Below are positions 1 through 9,731 of a stretch of DNA of 64,000 nucleotides, piece after piece. The DNA is taken from positions 37,914,194 through 37,978,193 of the forward strand of contig CM064870.1 of NCBI GenBank assembly GCA_032719365.1, in the 5' to 3' direction. Position 1 is the first letter of the stretch; each line of letters opens with the position of its first letter. The notes beneath the pieces were generated by a model, which made no database searches, was not told the origin of the DNA, and was given only the letters and a program-made list of their open reading frames with translations. The position numbers and the translations under genes were made by a program. This stretch comes from Prinsepia uniflora (Eukaryota > Streptophyta > Magnoliopsida > Rosales > Rosaceae).

Positions 1-1262
1 TGGAAAACATGCTCCTTTTCCGATTACTGAGCAACTCTCTACAAGAGTATTCACATCTTATAGGTAACTAGTACCAAGTCCTCAACTCGGGGTATGGTCA
101 ACTGCAGTCCACCAAACCAAGTATACCCCGTACCTCGCGCTGAGTCACTCGAAATCCTCCTTCCCGCTTAGTACCCATTGAATTACACGTTGCTACTCTA
201 GGGTACATCGACCAACGTGGTCACAAACCATGCCCTCAACTCACTCGGACATCCTCCACGTGTCCTAACCAATCCAACTCGCCTATCCTTTCACAACCAT
301 TTATGTACATCCAAAAGGATGTCAATTCATCCTATCTTGATATACCGTCAACTGAAGAGTCACACTAGGCTCCTGCTGTGATCTGCAGTCAAATCTTCGT
401 ATACCACCAACTTTGACCCACCAGTCACTAATTGTTATGATAGTACTCCTTCGTCCATTTATTCAAGCTGTCTACTCAACGCCCAGTCATCTCAATCACT
501 ATTAAGGCAGAATCCTCACCCAATTCCACTACTGTTGGTTTCCCTCCAAATCATCTCCATCATGTCAGTCACCTCGATGTAAGTCCTACGAAGTCGCATT
601 AGCCAATGGATCCTCCTTGTCGTGTAGTGGTATAAACCAACCATAAGCACATCACGACTGAACTACCCTCAACTCGTGGCTCATCGTGTCTCCTCGTTAT
701 TATCATTGCATCACCACCACACGGAGTGCTAATCAAACAATTCCTAAACCTTACTCAAACCGAGCAATCACCACTTATCTCTGCTCGAGTCGGAAAGGTT
801 CTACCTCCCCTGTATCCCACGACTCCGGGTATGGTCATCCCGACAATCCATATGAGAAAATGAACGTTTAACGAATGTTCCCCGATTCTCAACAATCATT
901 AACAATTCTAGCCTCGATGATGGTACCTACTACGTGCTCGCACGGACACAACCCGCACACACACCACCGAGACTCCGAACCTACGCGGTCAACTCACTGC
1001 CGGCACCAACATCCACTGATCGGTCCGCCTCAGGATCCGGTCGACAAGTACCACTCTCCAGGTCACTCGTCCGAGTAATCACCAACTAGGGTTATCACGA
1101 ACCCGGCTGCTCCCTGCAGCCTGTCTATCTCGAGTGATCTCTCGCGCTCTACTCCGAAGAGTCGTCATACTCAGCTGCTGGTGTCCAAACAACCAGTAAC
1201 TACACTCTGAGGATCTCGTCCTCTCGTAACAGAATAGTGCCTAGCCGCTGGCCTCTACTAGA
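1..1262 (-). mobile_element. Internal domain of LTR element Q, window-truncated
   Basis: This stretch has no coding frame of note. It is collinear with 40237-41275 inside the complete element J: for example, the stretch after position 120 matches that after 40616. It is therefore the internal, non-LTR part of a related minus-strand element whose 3' LTR lies left of the window. The internal domain resumes at 3867 after solo LTR S. Relatives in this window (L) carry decayed pol, so this is most likely a pol-deletion derivative rather than unique host DNA. The assignment rests on by-eye similarity to J. Confidence 0.7.
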
Positions 1263-1462
1263 ATTTGTGACAGGACCCGTCCCAACTGGACCTCGATAAC
1301 CATGCCCGGTCCTGCTCCCATCTGACAAGTCAACTGAAATCCCGAAAGTACCCTTCAGCACCTGTCAGACCAGGGATAACTGCACTGATTTCTGCTCATG
1401 CCTCCGGTTCGCAATCCGCCCCGAATGTCGTGCCACGACCTGGAGGGTCATCAAAAATAAAG

Positions 1463-2205
1463 GTGTGAGTGGACAAAAATAATATCATTTAAAATACAGT
1501 TATCAAACACATCGTTTACCCTCCAGTTTTCAAACCATGCATGCATAGGATAAAACACATGAATTATTTAAATCATTTTATAAAATCAGTTCACCATATA
1601 ATAAAGCATATAACTCGGGAATTACACATCCAAGGATCCTCTGGGAATTACACATCCAGAGTCGTTATCCAATGCTGGGAATTACACATCCAGCCTCACC
1701 AGGAATTACACATCCGGTCCCTCCAGGAATTACGCATCTGGAGTCACTTCGGGAATTACACATCCGAAGTCTACCCAGGAATTACACGTCTGGGGCATCA
1801 AACATCAATACACAATCAAAAGCATTATTTCAAATCAAGTATCAAAACTATATCAAAATCATCGTCACGGGGCCACATGCCCAAATCTCATTTCTCATCA
1901 AGCCGTAATATCATTAAATAATTCAATGCACGTAAATCCGTAAAATCATATCCAAAATATCATAAGTCCATTAAATCAATTTCCCAATTCATAATCCAAG
2001 TCAAAACCAATCACAACTCCCAGGCCTTCGCCCAAAACAGTCATTTCTCATTTTCTCGAAAAACGTGCCTGAAGCACCGATTAAAATAATCATTCAATCT
2101 CAAAATAATCATATCAAATCATTGGAATTCAAATCATTCTATAAATCATATAAAACATTTAACTATGCATGCATATCAGTTTATAAAACAAACGTCCACT
2201 CACAC
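1463..2205. repeat. Bracketed hairpin region of solo LTR S
   Basis: GTGTGAGTGGAC at 1463-1474 and its reverse complement GTCCACTCACAC at 2194-2205 enclose the hairpin array and a TGCATGCAT-type motif near 1537 and 2166. The same bracket recurs in the other LTR families in this window. Confidence 0.8.
1605..1796. repeat. Hairpin array with constant loop GAATTACACAT
   Basis: Seven units, about 25-34 bp apart, share the loop GAATTACACAT (two copies have one changed base). The bases flanking each loop pair with each other but differ between units: arms CTCTGG/CCAGAG, GCTGG/CCAGC, CTCCAG/CTGGAG, ACTTCGG/CCGAAGT and CCCAG/CTGGG are perfect, and two units have one mismatch in five. These are not ordinary tandem repeats, because the stems change while complementarity is kept. 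Confidence 0.9.
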
Positions 2206-3866
2206 ACACCGTCCGACTGCTCGTTTCCCGCGTTGCACGCGTTTCCGTAATTTCCGACACTTTCCATGAATCTCGAATCCTGTCCACAATCATTATCCAA
2301 GGTTACTAACAAGTCACTTTACATCATATAATTTTCCCATAATTTTCCGGGAATTTAATATTAATTTAATACGTAACTTAAACCTTCGGACCCTCGAAAC
2401 ATTGTTGAGACGGTGTCCGATTGATTCGAAACCAAAACCAAAAGGATCGTTACACTGTATAGAAGAAAACACATGTTGACCAATTTCCCAGAACAGTCAC
2501 CACGCGCCCTCACGCGCCGCCGCAAACGGCTGCGCGTGAAAACCACGAGCTGCTACAGTAACCTGAACAATGTCGTCTTCTTGACCCGGTTGCATGGTAA
2601 ACGGGTCATTTGACCCGCGATGCAACCCTTTCCAAACTTCATCAATTCAACTCAATTTCTTCAGTTATTTCATTCACTCACATCAATTCTATGTCTACTG
2701 TGAATCTGTAACCTCAATTTAATGGAATTAGGTCATGAAACTCACGACTCAACATCAAAACCCGACGGGTCCCTAATCGGGTTCTACCCAAAATCAACCC
2801 GTATCGTTCAATTAAACACACTGGAAGCAACATATGTCCATTCTAAGCATAATTATGGAATCAATTTCGAGAAGTTATACCTCTAGGTAATCCAACTCAA
2901 GCTCCAGTTTCCAGAATGGTCACAGAGTCCGTTCACCGTCATTCCACCCTCAATTGACCTTCCAATCGACCTGGTTCGAGTCGTCCAGCTCCCAGGAAGC
3001 TAAAGATCACGTCCAATTCAATCGAAACCGTCTAGAACATCAAGTTTGATAATTAAAGTCTAAGGTCTGTTTTTGGGTTTCACAGTAGGGTTCTATCCGG
3101 GTTTTCTCTTTGTTTTCTTTCATTTTTTTCTCACACAATCCCCACTCTTTCTCTCTGTTCACTCTCCATTCATCAAAATCACTCAACTTGGACGAATTCG
3201 AATACACAAGGGGCAGTTTGGTTGTTCTCTGTTTTCCTGTTCAATGAACAGTACCTAAGCTAATTATATGTTAGAGGATTAAATGAATTAATTAAGCCTA
3301 ATGGCAATCACATGCCACTAATCTTCATCTAATGGTGACAGATGTCACCTAAACATACATCCTTAGCCAATTTAGCTGAATCAGCATTTGATTCACGTGA
3401 TAATCGTCATCTTCACCGTTTGATCAAAACCTACTTAAATTTACCATTTTACCCTTGTTTAAACAAATTACCATATTGCCCCTGAACTTTCTTGACCCAT
3501 AATTTTTTCGTTCGGACTCCGATTGACGCATGCCGCCTGTCTACGGAGTCAGCGTCCCGAGACCTACCCAATGGTCTTCCCGGAAAGTCCAAACAATGTC
3601 CCAATAAAGTCAACTTTCGGCCCCTTTTAACCAATTACCAAACTGACCTTAAACTTCCGAACGTCATAACTTTTTCCTCGAATGTCGGAATTGGGCGTGC
3701 CACCTGTCTATGAACTCGTGACGTCCCGAACTACGTCACGGTCATCGGTTAAAGTCCGTTTGACCGCTCAAATAAAAAGTCAACTTTTGCCTAATTCTAG
3801 GGGCAAAATCGTCAGTTTCCTTCAAAATTTCCAAATTTTCCTTTTCCGAATTTCCGGGGCGTCACA

Positions 3867-3967
3867 ATTTGGCCGTAGTCTGTTCCTAACACTACACAAG
3901 CACCACGTGTCGCAATCGTATCCCATCACACGACAACCACTCTAGGGAATCTCCTGGCAGTCGACAC
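3867..3967 (-). mobile_element. Internal domain of element Q, continued
   Basis: This matches the J internal domain around 41275-41390 and continues the sequence broken at 1262. Compared with J, roughly 0.5 kb of internal sequence and the primer site are missing before the LTR-like sequence begins, so a deletion has removed the internal/LTR junction. Confidence 0.6.
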
Positions 3968-4904
3968 CCCCAGGATTAACGAGGGGACGTGCCTGCTCCC
4001 GTCTAACATGAAGTGTCAGACCAGGCATAATTCCGTCCTTAGTCCAACCGGGACTACTAGAGAGCGCCAAGATTTGGAGTATAAGTGTGGTGTCTCGGTC
4101 TTAACTACAGCCCGCATCAGTGATCAACCTGAAGAGCATTCAAAACATCAAAAGTCGTGAGTGGACAAAACAACATTTTTAATAAAAACATTTCATAAAA
4201 CGACATTTATGTCCTTCACTAAAAACATGCATGCATTCGAAAACCATTTATCAAAACATTCACCAAAACTATTAGGGCCTTGGCTCAAAATCGTAAATCA
4301 ATACATGGGAACTCAGCCCAAACCAATCATGTGGGACTCTGCCCAAATCACGTCATGTGGGTCTCAGCCCAAAACCATTCTCAGTGAAATAATAAAACAT
4401 AGAACACAGGGTCTCCACCCCAAACCATTTCCCATGAAATCTTGTATACATATACATATACATATATACAACTCATCCTCGGCTCGGGGCACACAGCCTC
4501 TAGGGAACACATCCCCGATATCTGTCATGGTTCATATCTATAACATTATGCATACTACTCGAGGTCTCACTCCGAGTCTAACCCTAGGAATTCCACATCT
4601 TGGAGGCTCTGTCCAACATCAAGGATCTAAGACTTCTGGATGGCTGTCTTTAGACCCAGTCCGAGACCATATCATAACTCCCACTCCTGGAATGTGCTCC
4701 CTATGGGGATACTTATTCCGAGTAGTGGATCGTGACTCTCTAGGTCAACGTCTAGAGGAGCAAAACAACTCATGTTTGAGGGTATATACATCTTCAAAAT
4801 ACTTTCTTTCTCAACTGGGTCTCATACCCGAATCTCAATAAGATTCCTCGAATCCGATTCAAATCCACTTTCACAGGCCTCGGTCTAAATCTGCAGTTTA
4901 ATAG
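3968..4904 (-). mobile_element. LTR F (family IV), first part
   Basis: This is family IV LTR sequence matching J's left LTR from about 35410. It carries CGTGAGTGGAC at 4156-4166, an ATGCATGCAT motif at 4228, and an array of GGG-N-CCC hairpins at 4290-4430. Its outer terminus is missing. It is interrupted by solo LTR E and continues at 7908. The long plus-strand frame 4161-4841 reads across the hairpin array and is not a gene. Confidence 0.8.
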
Positions 4905-7900
4905 TGTCAGGACCCACCCCGGTTTCCACCCCGGAAACCGAAGTAAATCCTGCTCCCGTCTGACACCCCGACACTAAACCGAAGTAAACTCATGAAAAAC
5001 CAGCAAAATATACAGTCAGACGCAGGAGAAACTGTAAACATCTCGAAGTCAAGTTTTACAGAGCATAGTACCAAAACAAAAGAAAGAAAAACCGATGAAC
5101 TAGATACACGCACAACGAAAAATTTAAAACACTCCGGGGTCGCTCTCGTAAATTCTATGCCTCCGACGCTTCCTAAATGCCGAACCCCGCACTAGCTCCA
5201 CGACCTGGAGGGCAATTTAAAACAGAAGGTGTGAGTGGACCATAAATAAGAAAAGAATTTCCGAAAACCATTTCATAACAAAACCAGGGTTTTAGCCCTC
5301 CGTTTTAAAATCACATGCATAACCCAGTTATCAAAACAGTTATAATTCACGTAAAGATCATCATAAAAACATTTACTGAATCATTCTTGATAGAACTCAT
5401 ATCATAAGCATCATAAAAACCACGTCATAAAACATAAGTTTCAACCAATCATTATCCGATCAAACTTGCTGGACCTATTCGAGTCTTTAAACTCAATCCA
5501 GGCCCTAATACTATCCGAGTCTTTAAACTCCTGAGTCTTTAAACTCAACAGGCCTACGCAGGAAATATAAATATATCCGAGTCTTTAAACTCCTGAGTCT
5601 TTAAACTCAATCCGGGTCTTTAAACCCAATCCGGGCCCGTCCCCCGTCAAATCAGTATCCGGGTCTTTAAACCCAATAACCAGATCCAGCAAATCCAATC
5701 CAAAACCATTTGAAAAACCATTTCTAAAACCGTCATTCCGAACCCATATCCGGAATTTCACTTTTCAACTTTAAAACCAAATCTCGCTTTCCGAAATATG
5801 ATTTGAAAACCAAAAACCTTGATCATCGAAATCTTGTCTCAAAATCCATTTATAAGCATTCAAAACCAGTTATCATTTGAAAACCCCAAAACCATGGCAT
5901 TATACTCAGAAATCGACATTCCTCGTAAAACGTTCCAATTACGTTATTTCTCTAAAACCGTGCAATTACGTAAAACTATCATCACATATTCAACCATCAT
6001 AAAATCACATATAAAACCATAAAACAATTATAGAAAAACAGTTATGAATGCTCGAGTTTAGAGAAAGGGTCCACTCACAGTCACCGGCACGTCACTCGCG
6101 CCTCGTACTTCCCGTACGTTCCTCAGCTTCCTCGGGAAGTCCCGATCCTGTCACAAGTAACCAAAGAACGTCACTAACACATCTACCAAGACTCTCCAAA
6201 TTTCCTCCGAAAATCCCCGGGTCCTAAACATAACGAACCGAAACCCTACACCTTCAACCTCGCGGAACTACTTCGATTCGACGTCCGAACAACCCAAAAC
6301 CAATTCCAATAGACTCGTCACAACACCTAGACCAAAAACCTAGTTGACACCTTCCTCAGAAACCACCACACGCGCCCCCACGCGCCGCCAAAAGTGGCTG
6401 CGCGTGGGCCTCACGCTCCTGCTACAGTTCCATCGTCTACCTCGGATCGACCGGTTCGACCGTACTGAACCGGCGCGACCGGTTCTTCTTCATTCCTCCA
6501 CCATTTTCACCCAATCCAATCCCAGTAGTTTCGTCCAGTTCCCAGCACTCCATTCCAGTCCTAAAACCTAGAAATCAAAGCCCGAAACCCATCGTCTACA
6601 ACCTCGAAATTTTTTGCCCGAAAGCCCTGTTTTGGTTTCCTACCACCCAGACCTTCCCCCATCACGGCACCATCCTCAGACGACTCCTGAGACCTTCTTG
6701 AGTCTCGCACTACCCACCAGAGTCCTCGACTCTAACCCAAAAGCCACGACTTTCGAAATTAACAAAACGGGAAAAACAGGGGATTTGGGTCTCACCTTTG
6801 AATCGTCCTCCGCCGTCCGCACCGCCGTGTACCACGGTGTCCACTGAGTCCCCTACAGTCGTCTTAGCCTCCCCTTAGCTTGGATTAAGCCAACACACGG
6901 CACAACCACCACCTCTGTCCCACAGCTCTCTCTGTTTTCACTGAAAACCAAACCCTCCGACCACCGTGTTTCTTACACAATTTCACTCCCCAAACACTCA
7001 CCAGTTCTCCTTCTTCTCTTTGTCCCTCTCACCAGTCCACAAAACTCTTTCACGCTCACAGAATCGATCAAAGTCTCTCACTTTCCTCCTCTCTGTTTTC
7101 TGTAACTCACACCTCACACACACCAATCCTTCACAATTGTCTCTCACATTCAATCAGCAGCCCTCACTTACACTCTCACATACTCAACAAGTTACACAAA
7201 CACTCCACACCGCCTTCACCTGCTCAATTCCCTCTCAGCCTCACTCTGTCTCTGTTATCTCTTCTCTTCGAACACACACACACACACAGGTACACGATCA
7301 ACTAGCCCAAATAATTGGACCGTGTTCCCTAGAACCCTCTAGCTCTCTTACACGTGTCACAATCCTAAAACCCTTCTCACAAAAATCTCTTCTCTGCCCT
7401 GGACACTTGTCCATATCTGGCTGCACCAAGCCCAAAGTACAAAAGAACAAACTGCCCTTCCTTTTAAGTCAAAATTACCATTTTGCCACTGCCTTTCTAG
7501 ACCCGTAACTCACACATCCTAACTTCGATGAATACGTGTCGCCTGTCGTTGAATTCAGGACGAAGAGATCTACTTAACTGTCCTCGGTCAACGTGTCAAA
7601 ACCTGATCGTACAAAAAGTCAACTCTTCCCCCTATTTACCCAATTTACGGTAATGCCCTCAACCTTCCGAACATCATAACTTCCTCCTCGGATGTCGGAA
7701 TCGGGCGTGCCATCTGTCTGCGTATTTGTGACGTCCCAAGCTACGTCACAGTCATAGGTCAAAGTCCATTTGACCGCCCGAACTCAAAGTCAACATTTTG
7801 CCCAACCTAGGGGCAAAATCGTCATCTGAACCTATCGTCACCAACTAACCACTGATTAAGCTCACTAAGGACTGTCTTAACCCTAATTTCAGGGACGGGT

Positions 7901-7907
7901 CGTTACA
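4905..7907 (-). mobile_element. Solo LTR E (family II)
   Basis: The ends are TGTCAGGACCC and GGGACGGGTCGTTACA on the plus strand. The target duplication is AATAG (4900-4904) against AATAA (7908-7912), one base changed. The uninterrupted sequence is present in J at about 36526, where AATAG runs straight into GGTCTCAA. Inside are bracket motifs at 5229-5240 and 6069-6079, a TTTAAA hairpin array (5478-5674), a CGCG block (6372-6410), a pyrimidine-rich stretch (about 6970-7260) and a TGACGT-type dyad (7729-7748). The 180-codon frame at 6966-7508 is low-complexity Ser/Thr-rich LTR sequence. Confidence 0.9.
5478..5674. repeat. GAGT/ACTC and GGGT/ACCC hairpin array in LTR E
   Basis: Seven units have loop CTTTAA. 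Five have arms GAGT/ACTC and two have GGGT/ACCC, so the second stem position changes on both sides together. Confidence 0.8.
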
Positions 7908-8097
7908 AATAAGGTCTCAAACCCGAATTCTCATTTCATAAACCAAACTAGGACCCAAGCCTGATTTCACAGTCAACTGGGCCTCTAGCCCGACATCACA
8001 ACTAACGGGGCCTCATGATCGAAACCATAAATCAACGGGGCCTCATGCTTGATTTCAAAACCAACAGGTCCTCAAGCTCGAAATCATAAATCAACTG
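7908..8097 (-). mobile_element. LTR F (family IV), truncated second part
   Basis: This is collinear with J 36526-36700 and contains four or five GGGCCTC-type hairpin units. It stops abruptly at about 8097, where gypsy element A sequence of opposite orientation begins. The missing part of F and the missing 5' part of A point to a deletion junction. Confidence 0.75.
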
Positions 8098-9264
8098 GAT
8101 GAGGCACATGACGTGCTATACTTGTGGTGAGCCTGGTCATATCTCGAGGGGGTGCCCACGGTGGTCGAGTGGTAGTGCAGTAGGGCAGACACCGAGTATC
8201 GTGTCAGACGCTTCTAGGGGCAGAGGAAATAGTGGATACCGAAGCGACCGTGGGGGACCACGAGCACGTGGTCGTGGAGCAGGAACCCAAGCTCGAGTTT
8301 TTACAGTTACTTGGCAGGAGGTCAGGGCTGTTCCTGAGGTGGTGACAGGTACACTTACTATCTCTTATGTTTCTGTACGTGTATTGATGGACATGGGAGC
8401 CACCCATTCTTTTATTTCATGGGGTTGTGATGGGTTATTGGATCAAGAGTTATCTGTACTGGAGGATGACTTAGGTGTTGGTACTCCGACTAGGGAGGTG
8501 TATGTAGTTAACTAGGTGTTAAGGAACTGCCCAGTTAGGATATGGGACTTTGAGTTGTTGGCAGATTTGATAGTGTTGGACTTACATGACTTTGATGTGA
8601 TTCTTGGGATAGATTGGTTGTCCGAGCATGGGGCGCTGATGGACTGTAGCAATAAGAGAGTGTTGATTCGAAGTCCAAGTGTACCTGACTTGACTTTCCA
8701 GAGAGACGTCATGAGTTCATCGCCGAGGATCGTTTCGGCTCTCACAACTCGAAAGTTACTGAAGAAGGGTTGTCAGGGGTACTTAGCTCATGTAGTGGAC
8801 ACGAGTATTACGACGCCAAGAATGGAAGAGATACCGGTGGTGCGGGACTTCCCAGATGTGTTCCTAGAAGATTTACCAGGACTGCCACCACCTCGAGAGA
8901 TTGAGTTTACTATCGAGCTACTTCCAGGTGCAGGACCTATCACACATGCACCATATCGTATGGCACAAGCGAAATTAAGGGAACTAAGAGAACAACTACA
9001 TGAGTTGCTCAAGTTGGGATTCATCCAGCCTAGTGTGACACTGTGGGGATCACCGATCCTGTTGGTGAGGAAAAATGAGGGTAGCCTCAGACTATGTGTG
9101 GATTACCGGTAGTTAAACAAGGTGACAGTGAGAAACAAGTATCCTTTACCCTAGATGACCTATCTAACCAGTTGAAGGGAGAAAGATACTTTTCAAAAAT
9201 CAACTTAAGGTCGGGATATCATCAGTTACAGATCACCGAGGGAGACGTCCGAAGAAAGCTTTCC
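8098..9264 (+). pseudogene. Ty3/gypsy gag-pol remnant (element A), zinc knuckle to RT start
   Basis: The open frame from 8099 starts with a CCHC zinc knuckle (CYTCGEPGHISRGC, 8114-8155), the nucleocapsid end of gag. An aspartic protease region follows: VLMDMGATHSFIS near 8384 has DMG where the family has D[ST]G, so the active site is lost. Further on are the pol linker (IDWLSEHGALMDC) and the reverse transcriptase start (APYRMA, GFIQPS, SLRLCVDYR). In-frame TAG stops lie at 8513-8515 and 9110-9112, and a frameshift lies near 9155. The RT block FSKINLRSGYHQL has Asn where the first catalytic Asp belongs. Everything upstream of the knuckle is gone. The frame is cut at 9264 by solo LTR B and resumes at 24321. 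Confidence 0.93.
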
Positions 9265-9731
9265 TGACAGGACCCGTCCCGAATCCCTCGGGATTAACGT
9301 GGGACGTGCTTGCTCCCGTCTTACATGAAGTGTCAGACCTGGGATAATTCCGTCCTTTGGCCAACCGGGACTATCAGAGCACGCCAGGATCTAGAGGAGG
9401 AATGTGATGTCTCGTCTCTGCTACAGCCCGCATCCTCTATCAACCTGAAGGGCATTCAAAACACGAAAGCAGTGAGTGGACAAAACAAATATTTTATAAA
9501 AACATTTCATCGAAAAGACTTTATGCCCTTCATTAAAAACATATGCAAGCATTCAAAAACCATTTTCTCAAATATATAACATGGGGCCTCAACCCAAAGT
9601 CCAATCAAAGTACCTCAGAACTCAGCCTAGTCCAACACCTGTGGGTCTCAGCCCAAAACCAACACGCGTGGGTCTCAGCCCGACGCCGTCTTCATGAAAA
9701 ATTATCCACATATACATATATACATATATAA
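9265..9731 (-). mobile_element. Solo LTR B (family IV), part 1
   Basis: It begins TGACAGGACCCGTCCCGAAT immediately after RT codons of element A. Target duplication: TTTCC (9260-9264) against CTTCC (24321-24325), one base different. It carries GTGAGTGGAC at 9472-9481 and GGGTCTCAGCCC-type hairpins at 9580-9690. It breaks at 9731, where element C is inserted. Confidence 0.88.

Larger units (their letters stand above)
1268..3866 (-). mobile_element. Solo LTR S (family I)
   Basis: On the plus strand it opens TGACAGGACCCGTCCC and closes GGGGCGTCACA; read on the minus strand this is TGTGACGCCCC ... GGGTCCTGTCA, the LTR terminus pair seen throughout the window. It is flanked by a perfect 5-bp target duplication ATTTG (1263-1267 and 3867-3871). 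The homologous unoccupied site is visible near 41270-41300 in element J. There is no internal domain between two LTRs, so this is a solo LTR left by LTR-LTR recombination. It contains a hairpin array (1616-1796), a bracket pair (1463-1474 and 2194-2205), a CGCG-rich block near 2500-2545 and a TGACGT dyad (3719-3738). Confidence 0.92.

Noticed and set aside
1605..1796. CRISPR-like array of short direct repeats
   Set aside because: Plant context, repeats of only about 11 bases, and the spacers are the stem arms plus filler; no cas genes. Better described as a hairpin array inside an LTR.
4161..4841. 226-codon plus-strand frame, the longest in the window
   Set aside because: It reads through a family IV LTR and its GGG/CCC hairpin array. 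The Pro/Ser/His-rich composition follows the repeats, and the frame is not open in the homologous J LTR beyond short pieces.
6966..7508. 180-codon Ser/Thr-rich plus-strand frame
   Set aside because: Low-complexity pyrimidine-rich LTR sequence in E. The counterpart in LTR K (51407-51814, minus strand) is shorter and diverges without codon-level conservation.
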